Numbered from the stretch's first letter, positions 49,788-59,154 are shown. The stretch: DNA of 64,000 nt from Olsenella massiliensis (GCF_001457795.1 NZ_LN898211.1:124001-188000), one strand, 5' to 3'. Numbers and translations are program-made. Notes: generated from the letters alone by a model not told the origin.

Positions 49788-50450
49788 ATGGCAACTGGAC
49801 AGTACATGGAGTCAAACGGCTTCTACGATGCGGTAGAGGCCTGCGGGGTCGTGCCCGTGGTGGTGCTCGACAAGGTCGAGGACGCGGTCCCTCTGGCTGA
49901 GGCGCTCAATCGTGGTGGGCTTCCGGCGGCTGAGGTCACCTTCAGGACGCCGGCGGCAGCCGCATGCATCGAGAGGATCGCGCGTCAGTGCCCTGGCGTG
50001 CTCGTGGGTGCCGGAACGGTGCTCAACGTAGAGCAGGCGAAACGCGCCGTGGACGCGGGCGCCCGCTACCTGGTGTCACCCGGGACCGACAGGGAGACGC
50101 TCTGCTGGGCGCTGCAGAACCACGTCAACATCGTTCCCGCCGGCGTCACGCCCACCGAGGTCGGCTGGCTGAGGGGCCAGGGCATTGGTCTTACCAAGTT
50201 CTTCCCGGCCGCCGTCTTTGGGGGCGTCAAGGCCATATCGGCGCTGGCGTCCGTCTTCATCGGCCACAAGTTCATGCCGACGGGTGGCGTGAGCAGGCAG
50301 AACCTTGGCGAGTACCTCTCGCTTCCGTCGGTCATGGCCTGCGGCGGCACATGGATGGTCAAGCCGTCGCTCTTTGCCGATGGTGACTTTACGGAGGTGG
50401 AGCGCCTGGCAGGCGAAGCCGCCTGCGCGGTGCGAGACGTGCGTGGGTAG
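49788..50450 (+). CDS. eda: 2-dehydro-3-deoxyphosphogluconate (KDPG) / 4-hydroxy-2-oxoglutarate aldolase
   Basis: 220 residues: GVVPVVVLDKVEDAVPLAEA, the catalytic Glu49 in AAEVTFRT, GAGTVLN, and the Schiff-base lysine in LTKFFPAAVFGG (Lys137). It splits KDPG (or KDPGal) to pyruvate and glyceraldehyde-3-phosphate. It starts the operon with the dehydrogenase, HAD-SAF and dehydratase genes. No KDG kinase is in the window; it may be elsewhere, or the pathway may run on PTS-phosphorylated acids. Confidence 0.93.
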   Translation: MATGQYMESNGFYDAVEACGVVPVVVLDKVEDAVPLAEALNRGGLPAAEVTFRTPAAAACIERIARQCPGVLVGAGTVLNVEQAKRAVDAGARYLVSPGTDRETLCWALQNHVNIVPAGVTPTEVGWLRGQGIGLTKFFPAAVFGGVKAISALASVFIGHKFMPTGGVSRQNLGEYLSLPSVMACGGTWMVKPSLFADGDFTEVERLAGEAACAVRDVRG

Positions 50451-50507
50451 CTCAGACGGCGCGAGGCAGGGCCACATTGGCCCACATGACGAGGAGGAAG
50501 CTCTCTT

Positions 50508-51602
50508 ATGGCAGACACCAGCAAGCTTGACACGGCAATAAAGTTTGGCGCCGGACGTTATCGTCAGGAACGAGGCCTCATCGGCAGCTGCGGTGAGGAG
50601 GTGGCCCGTTTTGGCACGCGGCCCCTGGTCGTCACGGGGCCAAACTCCTGGGCCGCCGTCGGGGAGCCGCTCCTGGAGGATTTCAACGCGGCCGGACTGG
50701 CTCCCAAGGTGGAGGTCTTTGACGGGTGGTGCTCGTTTGAGGCCGCTGAGGACCTTGCCAAGGCGGCGCGAGCGCACGGGGCGGACGAGATCGTGGGTGT
50801 GGGCGGCGGCAAGATCATGGACCTTGCCAAGGCCGTCGGCGAGACCGCCGGCCTGGGTACCGTCAACATTCCCACCTCCGCCTCCAGCTGCGCACCGTTT
50901 ACCTGCATGAGCGTGATGTACACCGCAGAGGGCGGCAAGAAGCTCAGCTGGCGCTTTGACCACGAGATCGACGCCTGCCTCATGGACATGGACGTCATCG
51001 CCGCATGCCCCATCCGCTTTAACGCGGCGGGCATCATCGACGCCATGGCCAAGCGGATCGAGATGCTCAACGGCAAGCCCGCGCTCTCCCTTGACGACAC
51101 GCCCGTTGACGTCTTCACCGCGTACAGCGTCGCCGAGTACACCTATCGCGTGCTCAAGGACGTCGCCCTGCGGGCCATCGAGGACAACCGCCGCCACGAG
51201 GCGACGAAGGCGCTCAACGACATGGCCTTCATGAACGTGCCCGTGACCGGCGTCATCGCCAACACCACCAAGAGCTTCAGGCAGTCCGAGCTCGCCCACG
51301 TGATCTATGACGGCGTGCGCACCATCTTCACCGAAGAGGGGCAGGACGCCATCCATGGGGAGGTCGTGGGTGTGGGACTGTTCTGCCAGCTCTACTTCAA
51401 CGGCCAGCAGGGCCAGGAGCAGGAGCTGCGCGATCTCATGCGGGCCATGGACATGCCGCTGACCTTCCCGGACCTTGGCATCAAGGCGACGGACAAGAAC
51501 CTTGACGCCATCGAGGAGTACATCGTCAACTCCCGCCACTACAACAGCACCGACCCGGCGGACCGCCGGCGTCTGCATGAGGCCGTGCACGAGATGGCGT
51601 AA
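50508..51602 (+). CDS. Iron-type alcohol dehydrogenase, GldA-like
   Basis: 364 residues: NAD-binding GVGGGKIMDLAKAVGE, the IPTSASSCAPFTCMSVMY segment related to GldA's, and metal ligands around CPIRFNAAGIIDAMAKRIE and GEVVGVGLFCQ. It could be a glycerol or hydroxyacetone dehydrogenase, or reduce a keto-sugar acid. The sugar-acid operon favours the latter; the anhydroglycolysis genes 9 kb upstream would need a hydroxyacetone reductase, so the former is open. Start follows GAGGAGGAAGCTCTCTT. Confidence 0.85.
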   Translation: MADTSKLDTAIKFGAGRYRQERGLIGSCGEEVARFGTRPLVVTGPNSWAAVGEPLLEDFNAAGLAPKVEVFDGWCSFEAAEDLAKAARAHGADEIVGVGGGKIMDLAKAVGETAGLGTVNIPTSASSCAPFTCMSVMYTAEGGKKLSWRFDHEIDACLMDMDVIAACPIRFNAAGIIDAMAKRIEMLNGKPALSLDDTPVDVFTAYSVAEYTYRVLKDVALRAIEDNRRHEATKALNDMAFMNVPVTGVIANTTKSFRQSELAHVIYDGVRTIFTEEGQDAIHGEVVGVGLFCQLYFNGQQGQEQELRDLMRAMDMPLTFPDLGIKATDKNLDAIEEYIVNSRHYNSTDPADRRRLHEAVHEMA

Positions 51603-51611
51603 GCTTAGGGC

Positions 51612-51643
51612 GAGGGTCCCCTCACGTGGGTGGCGGGGACCTC
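51612..51643 (+). terminator. Hairpin between the alcohol dehydrogenase and HAD-SAF genes
   Basis: GAGGgTCCCC (51612-51621) pairs with GGGGAcCTC (51635-51643); a further GCCTGCC/GGGCAGGC stem follows near 51680. No U-run, so probably an attenuating or processing element. Confidence 0.4.
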
Positions 51644-51728
51644 ACCTTGAGGGCGGAAAGCCCCTCACCCTGCCTGCCTCGTTCCGGGCAGGCTCCACCG
51701 CGCAAGGCGCGCGTCAGGAGGAGAACAC

Positions 51729-52874
51729 ATGGCGACATCCCACATCCAGGCGCGTCCGAGCATGGTCTTCTGCGACCTGGACGGCACCCTTCTTGCGCGT
51801 GACAAGTCCTTAGGAGAGCGGACGCGCAGGGTCTTGGGGCGTCTGGACCGTGCGGGGATAGAATTCGTGGTCAGCACGGGGCGGTCCATCGAGGGCATTC
51901 CCGACGAGCTGATGTCTGCAGTACGGCTGCGCTATGCCATCACGGCCGACGGGGCCTCCATATACGGGCCAGGCGACGCTTCGGGGAGCTTTGTGCGTCT
52001 CAGGCTGCATGACATGCCTGCGGACGAGACGCTGGGGCTCATCAGGCTCGTGGAGGCAACGGACTCCTACATAGACCTCTTCAGCGAGGGCGTCGCCTTC
52101 GTGAGCCGCGGCCAGCTGGACAAGCTTGCGGGCCTGGGCGTCATGCCCGCGGACGTCGCCTACATGCGCTCGGTGCGCCACGAGGTGGATGGCTCTCTGG
52201 GGCGAATTGTGGAGGAGGGGAAGGCCGTGGAGCGGCTCACCATCTTCCCAAAGGACGACGCGACGCGCGATTGCGTGTCCCGCTTTGTCGACGACTGCGG
52301 GAGCCTTGCGGTGTTCTGCTCCCAGCCCGCCAACATGGAGGTCGTGAGCTCGCAGGTCAGCAAGGGAAACGCCCTTCGCTGGCTCTGCGGGCGCCTGGGC
52401 GTGCCGACGGAGGAGGTCATTGCCTTTGGCGACTCCGCCAACGACGGGCCCATGCTCCAGGCGGCGGGCGTCGGCGTGGCCATGCCAGACGCCCCCGCGC
52501 AGGTGCGGACCCTTGCAGATACGGTGTGCCCCCTTGACTGCGACCATGAGGGCGTGGCGGCGCTTTTGGAGGACATCCTGGCGCCACGGCAGGTTCCCGC
52601 CCTGCTCATGCACGAAAAGGATGACGTCGTCACCTGCCTGGGGGCCATGCTCGCGGGCGACGTGGCCGCAGTCAGAGGCCTTGACGGGCACCACGTCTGC
52701 GACCTCGCCGTGAGGGAGCGCGTGGGGCAGTATCACAAGCTCGCCCGCCGTGACGTCGGCGCGGGTGACCTCCTGCGCAAGTACGGAGAGGTGATCGGCG
52801 TCGCCAGCGCGCCCATTGCCCAGGGGCGATGGGTGCATGCCCATAACGTCGAGAGTGTGAGGACGCGCGCATGA
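51729..52874 (+). CDS. HAD-IIB phosphatase fused to a SAF (altronate-dehydratase small) domain
   Basis: 381 residues. Residues 12-280 are a Cof-type HAD phosphatase: FCDLDGTLLARD (Asp16, Asp18), STGRS, and FGDSANDGPML. Residues about 287-381 are a UxaA-type SAF domain: VPALLMHEKDDVVTCLG, YHKLARRDVGAGDLLRKYG, VIGVASAPIAQGRWVHAHN. The fusion has no internal stop and overlaps the UxaA large-domain gene by four bases (ATGA), so the SAF half most likely forms the dehydratase with that protein while the HAD half dephosphorylates a substrate or product. Start follows CAGGAGGAGAACAC. Confidence 0.88.
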   Translation: MATSHIQARPSMVFCDLDGTLLARDKSLGERTRRVLGRLDRAGIEFVVSTGRSIEGIPDELMSAVRLRYAITADGASIYGPGDASGSFVRLRLHDMPADETLGLIRLVEATDSYIDLFSEGVAFVSRGQLDKLAGLGVMPADVAYMRSVRHEVDGSLGRIVEEGKAVERLTIFPKDDATRDCVSRFVDDCGSLAVFCSQPANMEVVSSQVSKGNALRWLCGRLGVPTEEVIAFGDSANDGPMLQAAGVGVAMPDAPAQVRTLADTVCPLDCDHEGVAALLEDILAPRQVPALLMHEKDDVVTCLGAMLAGDVAAVRGLDGHHVCDLAVRERVGQYHKLARRDVGAGDLLRKYGEVIGVASAPIAQGRWVHAHNVESVRTRA

Positions 52875-54040
52875 TCAGGGGATACAAGCGACCGGACGGC
52901 AGGATGGGCGTGCGCAACCATGTGCTGGTGCTCTCGTGCGTGGGCTGCGCCAACCATGTGGCGCGCGCCATCGCCCAGAGGGTGCCCGGCGCCGTCGCCC
53001 TGGAAAACGCGAAGGGCTGCGGTCAGGTGGGCAAGGGCCTTGCCATCATGCGCCGCTGCCTGGTGAACCTGGCCTTGAACCCCAACGTTTTCGGGACGCT
53101 CGTCGTGGGTCTGGGCTGCGAGACCACCAAGCCCCTTGAGCTGGCGCAACGTCTGGGCGAGCAGAGCGCGAAGCCCGTGGAGGTGATCACCATCCAGGGC
53201 GCGGGCGGGACGCTCGCGGCCATCGAGGAGGGCGTGCGCCTCGCGAGCGACCTGGCGGGCCGGGCGGCGCTCGTGCGGCGCGAGGACATGCCCCTGTCAG
53301 CGCTGGTGCTGGGCACCAACTGCGGCGGCTCCGACGCGACGAGCGGCCTAGCGGCCAACCCGACCATCGGCGTGGTGGCAGATTGCGTAACGGGCGCGGG
53401 GGGAACGGTGCTTTTGGGCGAGACCACCGAGCTCATAGGCACCGAGCACATCCTGGCGTCGCGCGCCGCGAGCGCGGAGGTGGGGCAGGACGTCCTGCGC
53501 ATCGTGCGCGACCTCGAGGAGCAGTTCGTTCGTCGCGGCATAGACGTCAGGGGCGCAAACCCCTCGCCGGGCAACATGAAAGGGGGCCTCTCAACCCTTG
53601 AGGAGAAGGCGCTGGGCGGCATCTCCAAGGGAGGCACCTCGCCCATCACGCAGGTCGTGGCCTATGGGCAGATTCCCTCTCGACGCGGCCTCGTCATCAT
53701 GGACACCCCCGGGTACGACATTGAGTCCGTCTCGGGCATGGCGGCGGGCGGGGCGCAGGTCCTGCTCTTTTCGACCGGCAGGGGCAATCCCATCGGGAAC
53801 CCGCTCATGCCCGTCATAAAGGTCACGGGCAACGCCTCCACGTATCGCCGAATGGTAGACAACATGGACTTTGACGCCTCCGGTGCCATAGGCGGGGCGA
53901 CATCGGTGCAGGACGAGGGAACGCGGCTGCTTGAGCTGCTGGAGCGCGTGTGCAACGGGGAGCCGACCAAGGCCGAGCGCCTGGGGCAGGACGACTTTGC
54001 GATCTACCACAACGACGAGCTGTGGTGCGGCTGCCTGTAG
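52871..54040 (+). CDS. UxaA-family sugar-acid dehydratase, large domain
   Basis: 389 residues: MIRGYKRPDGRMGVRNHVLV, CANHVARAIAQ, KGCGQVGKG, GLGCETT, GTNCGGSDATSG, and the C-terminal DDFAIYHNDELWCGCL. It matches the C-terminal part of altronate dehydratase and its relatives (galactarate dehydratase, sulfolactate sulfo-lyase beta). Cysteines probably bind iron. The SAF domain usually at the N-terminus of UxaA is supplied by the preceding gene. Together with the KDPG aldolase it fits breakdown of a hexonate. Confidence 0.9.
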   Translation: MIRGYKRPDGRMGVRNHVLVLSCVGCANHVARAIAQRVPGAVALENAKGCGQVGKGLAIMRRCLVNLALNPNVFGTLVVGLGCETTKPLELAQRLGEQSAKPVEVITIQGAGGTLAAIEEGVRLASDLAGRAALVRREDMPLSALVLGTNCGGSDATSGLAANPTIGVVADCVTGAGGTVLLGETTELIGTEHILASRAASAEVGQDVLRIVRDLEEQFVRRGIDVRGANPSPGNMKGGLSTLEEKALGGISKGGTSPITQVVAYGQIPSRRGLVIMDTPGYDIESVSGMAAGGAQVLLFSTGRGNPIGNPLMPVIKVTGNASTYRRMVDNMDFDASGAIGGATSVQDEGTRLLELLERVCNGEPTKAERLGQDDFAIYHNDELWCGCL

Positions 54041-54415
54041 CCGCCTCGCGCGTCGCGCGGAGTTAGCGATGGATATAAACGTTATTAAACGTTTTCCGTG
54101 CCAAACATGCCAAAAAGATATAAACATTCCCGCTAACATACCGCTTAATGTCAAAATATGACCACTCACACCCTGGTCGATTCAGTACCTGTTTATAAGC
54201 TGTTAGAACAGATGGCAGCAAGAGACAGTCGCCAACCGTAGTGCGTCATCATCATTACATATACGTTTACCTGCACGATTGCAAAGGATATGCAATGGAT
54301 TCCAGGTTCGTTCCGTAGTGAGGCGGGCTGGCTTTGTGTCTTGCTTCGCATGAGGTGGTAATGGTTACAAAAAATGTGAACATTACCGTGTAAACAAATG
54401 GAAGGGGTTGTGAGG
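54041..54415 (+). other. Promoter gap before the sugar ABC operon
   Basis: 375 AT-richer bases with no gene. Left part carries LacI-type operators; the right end (54361-54405) is the probable core promoter and ribosome site (GGAAGGGG). Confidence 0.5.
54077..54094 (+). promoter_or_regulatory. Tandem LacI-type operators
   Basis: AAACGTT (54077-54083) and AAACGTTT (54087-54094), the AACGTT core that LacI-family proteins bind, about 325 bases before the binding-protein gene. Likely target of the LacI regulator at 62593. Confidence 0.5.
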
Positions 54416-55612
54416 ATGAACGTCTCAAGAAGGGGCTTTGTGAAGTACGCCGGCCTCATGGGCGGCATGATGGGGACGGGCGCCCTTGCGGGCTGCTCGG
54501 GCGCCGGCTCCGGCGGGGCCTCCTCCTCGGGCGACAAGATCAAGATCGGCGTCTCCATCTGGAGCTCCACCGACGCCCTTGGCAAGCTCTCCGTCGAGAT
54601 CATCCAGAAGGCCGCCGACATCCTGGGCGTCGAGATCTCCACCGTTGACCAGGGGCACGTCTCCGAGCAGGTCACGGCCTCCGTCGAGACGCTCTGCGCC
54701 GCAGGCTGCAACGGCATCGTCATCTGCAACTCAGCTGACTCCGAGATGACCTCCGCCATCAACACCTGCAACGACAACCAGGTCTACCTGGCCCAGTTCT
54801 ACCGCATGATCTCCAAGGACGCCTCTCCCGACGTCTACAAGCTCGCCGAGGCGTCCGAGTACTACGTCGGCGCCGTCCACGAGGACGAGGTCGCCAACGG
54901 CGAGAAGCTCGTCAGCCTCCTGGCGGCCGACAACGACGACGCCTACGAGGGCCTCGTGAAGGGCGCCCGCAACATCAAGCTCGAGGCCTGGACGGTCGGC
55001 GACGCCACGTTCCAGCTGCGCTGGCAGGGCTACAAGTCGGGCGTCGAGGCCTGGAACAGCGCCCACCCCGACGACAAGGTGGCCCTGTCCGACCCCGTGT
55101 ACGCCAACACCTCCTCCTCGGAGGGTGCCAACGTCACCCAGCAGTTCTACAACACCGACCCCACCATGGACGCCCTCATCGTCGCCGGCGGCGGCGGTGA
55201 CCCGCTCGTGGGCTCCGTGGGCCAGCTGGCCAACATGGGCCTCACCGGCAAGATCCGCGTCGCCTCGACGGACTTCCTGGATGACCTCAAGGCCCAGCTC
55301 GAGTCCGGCGGCATGTACGCCGAGTCCGGCGGGCACTTCTGCGACCCGCTCTACGCCTTCCTCATGGTCTACGCCGCCTGCAAGGGCAACGCCGACTTCA
55401 AGCCCACCGTCGGCACCTTTGGCCGCGAGATTCTCTTCCCCTACGTGTACGTCTCGTCCGTCTCCGAGTACGAGGACTACGAGAAGTACTTCGTCAAGGA
55501 CGCCCCCTACACCGACGACGAGATCGCCAAGCTCGCCGAGATGGGCTTTGACGAGCTGAACAAGTCGGCCACGTCGCTCTCCATCGAGGACGTCAAGACG
55601 CGTCACGCCTAG
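54416..55612 (+). CDS. Sugar ABC transporter substrate-binding lipoprotein
   Basis: 398 residues. The N-terminus has SRRGFVKYAG (twin-arginine-like) and the lipobox LAGC (Cys about 26), then a Ser/Gly linker and a periplasmic-binding-protein type I domain (IKIGVSIWSSTDALGKLSVE, NGIVICNSADSE). It delivers a pentose or hexose to the RbsC/RbsA-type permease that follows. An RNA hairpin after the gene should keep it at higher level than the membrane genes. Arabinose is the likely ligand given the downstream isomerase. Confidence 0.9.
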   Translation: MNVSRRGFVKYAGLMGGMMGTGALAGCSGAGSGGASSSGDKIKIGVSIWSSTDALGKLSVEIIQKAADILGVEISTVDQGHVSEQVTASVETLCAAGCNGIVICNSADSEMTSAINTCNDNQVYLAQFYRMISKDASPDVYKLAEASEYYVGAVHEDEVANGEKLVSLLAADNDDAYEGLVKGARNIKLEAWTVGDATFQLRWQGYKSGVEAWNSAHPDDKVALSDPVYANTSSSEGANVTQQFYNTDPTMDALIVAGGGGDPLVGSVGQLANMGLTGKIRVASTDFLDDLKAQLESGGMYAESGGHFCDPLYAFLMVYAACKGNADFKPTVGTFGREILFPYVYVSSVSEYEDYEKYFVKDAPYTDDEIAKLAEMGFDELNKSATSLSIEDVKTRHA

Positions 55613-55631
55613 GAGCCCGCAACGCCCGTCA

Positions 55632-55660
55632 GGGGGCGGGCCCACCGTGGGCCCGCCCCC
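55632..55660 (+). terminator. Strong hairpin between binding-protein and permease genes
   Basis: GGGGGCGGGCCCA (55632-55644) and TGGGCCCGCCCCC (55648-55660) form a perfect 13-base stem with a three-base loop, then TT. Typical of partial terminators that raise binding-protein expression. Confidence 0.85.
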
Positions 55661-55694
55661 TTGTCGTGACGCGTCATCCTGAAAGGACTGGTGC

Positions 55695-56642
55695 ATGGAA
55701 CTCATCAAGAAGGCGAGGCAGAGCCAGTGGTACGGCGTGGGGCTGCTCCTCGTTGTCACAGCCTTGGTGTGGACGGCGTTCAAGCTCTTGTGCCCCACCA
55801 CGTTTGGCGCCCCCGACCAGATGCTCACCTACCTGCAGACCGGCCTCATCTACGCCGTGGGCGGCTGCGGCCTGTATTTCATCGTCGTCATGGGGCTCTG
55901 GGACTTCTCCATTGGCTCGGTCCTCGTTCTCTCGTCCTTGGTCTCCATCGGCTTCGCGCAGCGCTTTGGCGTGTTTGGCCTCGTCGTCGCCCCCGTGGTC
56001 TGCGGGGCCCTGCTCGGTGCCGCCAACGGTCTCGCCTACATCAAGCTGAGGATTCCGTCGCTGATCGTCACCGTGGGCCTCTCGCTCATCTATGAGAGCC
56101 TCTCGGTCTTTGCCGCCGACGCGTACGGCACCCGCCTGAGCGACGCGTACAAGATGTTCGGGTCGTATCCCTACAACCTCATCCTGGCGCTTCTCGCCTT
56201 TGGGCTCTGCACGTTCATCCTGGGCTACACCAAGCTCGGGACGTACGTCAACGCCATCGGCGCCAACGAGGCCACCGCCAAGAACATGGGCGTCAACGTG
56301 GACAGGTACAAGTTTTTCGCCTTCGTCCTCTGCTCGCTGTTCGTGGGCATCATGTCCATCCTCTACATCGGCTACGGCACCGCCCAGACGCCCATGACCG
56401 GCATGCTCTCGCAGTCGCTCAACTTCAAGCCCCTCATGGGCACCTTCTTTGGGCTCGCCTTCAAGCGCTATGGGCATCCCGTGGCATCCATCGTCATTGG
56501 TGAGTTCATCATCTCGATGATGTTTGCCGGCTTCGTCGCCCTGGGCATGCCCGTCACGATCAACAACGTGGTCACGGGTGCGACGCTGCTTGCCATCGTC
56601 TGCATGACCGTCAAGCGCGTCAACGGCGCCGTCGTCAAGTAG
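55695..56642 (+). CDS. Sugar ABC transporter permease (RbsC-like), first
   Basis: 315 residues, about eight to ten membrane helices, with the family IGANEATAKNMGVNVDRYK loop (BPD_transp_2). It forms the channel with the permease at 58171. The ATG follows GAAAGGACTGGTGC. Confidence 0.9.
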   Translation: MELIKKARQSQWYGVGLLLVVTALVWTAFKLLCPTTFGAPDQMLTYLQTGLIYAVGGCGLYFIVVMGLWDFSIGSVLVLSSLVSIGFAQRFGVFGLVVAPVVCGALLGAANGLAYIKLRIPSLIVTVGLSLIYESLSVFAADAYGTRLSDAYKMFGSYPYNLILALLAFGLCTFILGYTKLGTYVNAIGANEATAKNMGVNVDRYKFFAFVLCSLFVGIMSILYIGYGTAQTPMTGMLSQSLNFKPLMGTFFGLAFKRYGHPVASIVIGEFIISMMFAGFVALGMPVTINNVVTGATLLAIVCMTVKRVNGAVVK

Positions 56643-56655
56643 GGGGGGAGACGCC

Positions 56656-58158
56656 ATGAGCAACAAGCTGCTGCTGCACGCCGAAAAGATCGACAAGAGC
56701 TTTGGTCCCACGCACGCCGTCAACGAGGTGTCCCTCGACTTCTACGAGGGCGAGATTCACGCGCTCATCGGTGAGAACGGCTCGGGCAAGTCCACGTTCA
56801 CCAACATGCTCACGGGCATCCTGCCCATCGGATCGGGTACGTTCACCCTGGACGGCGGGGACGTGGCGCCTAAGAACCAGGTGGACGCCAACCACCACGG
56901 CATCGCGATCGTGGTCCAGGAGACGGGCACCCTCAGCGGCCTCACCGTCGCCGAGAACATGTTCCTCGGCGACGAGGACCAGTTCGCCAGGGGAGGCATC
57001 AAGGACAGCGCGGCCATGAACAGGAAGGCCCAGGAGCTCCTTGACGCCTATGGCCTCGGGCACATCAAGGCCACGAGCGTCATCGACCACTACGACTTCG
57101 AGGACCGCAAGCTCGTCGAGATCGTCAAGTCCACCTGGTTTGACCCCAAGGTCCTCGTCATCGACGAGACGACCACGGCGCTCTCGCAGAGCGGCCGCCA
57201 GAAGCTCTTCGAGGTCATGCGCCACGTACGCGACCTGGGGCACTGCGTCATCTTCATCTCGCACGACATGGGCGAGGTCCTCGACATGTCCGACCGCATC
57301 TCCATCCTGCGAGACGGCGTGTTCATCACGACGGTCGAGCGCGGCGAGGTGGACGAGGACCGGCTCAAGACCCTCATGGTGGGCCGCGAGATGGACGACC
57401 ACTACTACCGCACGGACTTTCCCGACTACGCCAAGGAGGCCCCCGGCGAGGTCGCGGTGTCCCTGAGGGGCGTCTCGGTTCCCGGTGAGATCGACGACGT
57501 CAGCTTTGATTTGCACCATGGCGAGATCCTGGGCATCGGCGGCCTCTCCGAATGCGGCATGCACGAGGTGGGCAAGGCCATCTTCGGTGCCTCCTTTGAC
57601 CGTTCCGGCGAGGTGAGCCTTGCCGACGGCACCCAGGTCAAGGACATCAATACGGCCATCGACCACTCCATCGCCTACGCGTCCAAGGACCGCGACAACG
57701 AGTCGCTGCTCATCAACGACACCATCGAGGACAACATCACGCTCCCCTCGATGCGCGACATGGGCCTCGTCCTCTCGGACCGTCACCTCTACGAGTTCGC
57801 CGACACGTACGCCAAGCTCATGAGCACCAAGATGGTCAGCGTCAAGCAGTTTGTCTCGGCGCTGTCGGGCGGCAACAAGCAGAAGGTCGTGCTGGCCCGC
57901 TGGCTGGGCAAGCAGTCGGACATCCTGGTGCTCGACTCGCCCACGCGCGGCATCGACATCAAGGTCAAGGCGGCCATCTACGCGCTGCTCGAGCAGATGC
58001 GCGCCGAGGGCAAGGCGATCTTGATCATCTCCGAGGAGATCATGGAGCTCATCGGCATGTGCGACAGGATCCTCGTGATGAAGGACGGCACGATCAACGG
58101 CGAGCTCACGCGCGACCCCGACCTGTCCGAGCAGGACCTCATCGCGAAGATGGTCTAG
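56656..58158 (+). CDS. Sugar ABC transporter ATP-binding protein (RbsA-like, two NBDs)
   Basis: 500 residues, two nucleotide-binding domains. NBD1 has Walker A GENGSGKST and Walker B VLVIDETTTAL, but its signature reads HYDFEDRKLVEIVK where LSxGQ is expected. NBD2 has a degenerate Walker A (GLSECGMHEVGKAIFG) and a good signature ALSGGNKQKVVLARWL with VLDSPTRGIDI. So one composite site is canonical and the other degenerate, as in many RbsA/AraG proteins. It powers uptake with the two flanking permeases. Confidence 0.9.
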   Translation: MSNKLLLHAEKIDKSFGPTHAVNEVSLDFYEGEIHALIGENGSGKSTFTNMLTGILPIGSGTFTLDGGDVAPKNQVDANHHGIAIVVQETGTLSGLTVAENMFLGDEDQFARGGIKDSAAMNRKAQELLDAYGLGHIKATSVIDHYDFEDRKLVEIVKSTWFDPKVLVIDETTTALSQSGRQKLFEVMRHVRDLGHCVIFISHDMGEVLDMSDRISILRDGVFITTVERGEVDEDRLKTLMVGREMDDHYYRTDFPDYAKEAPGEVAVSLRGVSVPGEIDDVSFDLHHGEILGIGGLSECGMHEVGKAIFGASFDRSGEVSLADGTQVKDINTAIDHSIAYASKDRDNESLLINDTIEDNITLPSMRDMGLVLSDRHLYEFADTYAKLMSTKMVSVKQFVSALSGGNKQKVVLARWLGKQSDILVLDSPTRGIDIKVKAAIYALLEQMRAEGKAILIISEEIMELIGMCDRILVMKDGTINGELTRDPDLSEQDLIAKMV

Positions 58159-58170
58159 GAGGGACCCTTG

Positions 58171-59154
58171 ATGACGACTTCAAACGACACGGCGCTCGAG
58201 GCGGGCGCCCAGGGCACAAAGGAGAGAAAAGAGGCCCTCATGTCGCGGCTTCGCAGCTTTCTCCCGCTCATCGGCTTCGTGGTCATCCTCGGCTTCTTTG
58301 CCGTGGCGACCCACGGGTCCATCCTTACGCCCAAGAACATCACGCTGATCCTCTCGGGCGGCTACATGCTCATGATCGCCGCCTGCGGCGTGTGGCTCAT
58401 CATGACCATGGGATGCCTTGACTTCTCGCAGGGCTCCATGCTGGGCGTCGCCTGCGCGGTCTTCTGCGCGCTGTCCCAGGTGAACCTCGTGCTCGCCATC
58501 CTCGGCAGCGTCGCGACCGGCGCGCTCGTCGGCGCCGTCAACGCCTACTTTCACGTGCGCCGACAGATACTCTCCTTCGTGGTCACGCTGTGCATGATGT
58601 TCCTGCTTCGAGGCATCTGCGCCTTCATCACCACCGAGAGCCCCGTCTACGCGGCGTCCTATGTCACGACGTTCAACAACATGCCGCTGCTCATGGGCAT
58701 GACCGTCACCATTCTCGTCATCACCTACCTCGTGACGCGCTTCACGGCCCTGGGCCACAACCTCAAGGCCATCGGCGCCAACGAGAAGGCCGCCCGCTTT
58801 GCCGGCATCAGGGTCCAGAGGACCAAGGTCATCATCTACGTCGTCGCCGGCTGCATCACGGGCTTCGCCGCGTTTGTCAACGCCATCAAGGTCGGCTCCG
58901 TGACCTCGACCGCCGGCAACATGCTCGAGACCCAGCTGCTCATCGCCATGGTCCTCGGCGGCATGCCCATCAACGGCGGCGCGCGGGCGCGCTTCTCCAA
59001 CGTCGTCATCGGCGTCCTGTCGTATCTCGTGCTCCAGAAGGGCCTCGTCATGATGGGCTTCGCAACCGAGATTCAGCAGCTCATCCTTGGCGTCGTCTTT
59101 GTCGCCATGGTCGCGCTCTTCTCCGACCGCAGCCTTGGGCAGGTCATCAAGTAG
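58171..59154 (+). CDS. Sugar ABC transporter permease (RbsC-like), second
   Basis: 327 residues, polytopic, with IGANEKAARFAGIRVQRTK, the conserved loop of this permease class. The ATG at 58171 follows AGGAGGGACCCTTG; a TTG directly before is unlikely. Two different permease genes imply a heteromeric channel. Confidence 0.9.
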   Translation: MTTSNDTALEAGAQGTKERKEALMSRLRSFLPLIGFVVILGFFAVATHGSILTPKNITLILSGGYMLMIAACGVWLIMTMGCLDFSQGSMLGVACAVFCALSQVNLVLAILGSVATGALVGAVNAYFHVRRQILSFVVTLCMMFLLRGICAFITTESPVYAASYVTTFNNMPLLMGMTVTILVITYLVTRFTALGHNLKAIGANEKAARFAGIRVQRTKVIIYVVAGCITGFAAFVNAIKVGSVTSTAGNMLETQLLIAMVLGGMPINGGARARFSNVVIGVLSYLVLQKGLVMMGFATEIQQLILGVVFVAMVALFSDRSLGQVIK

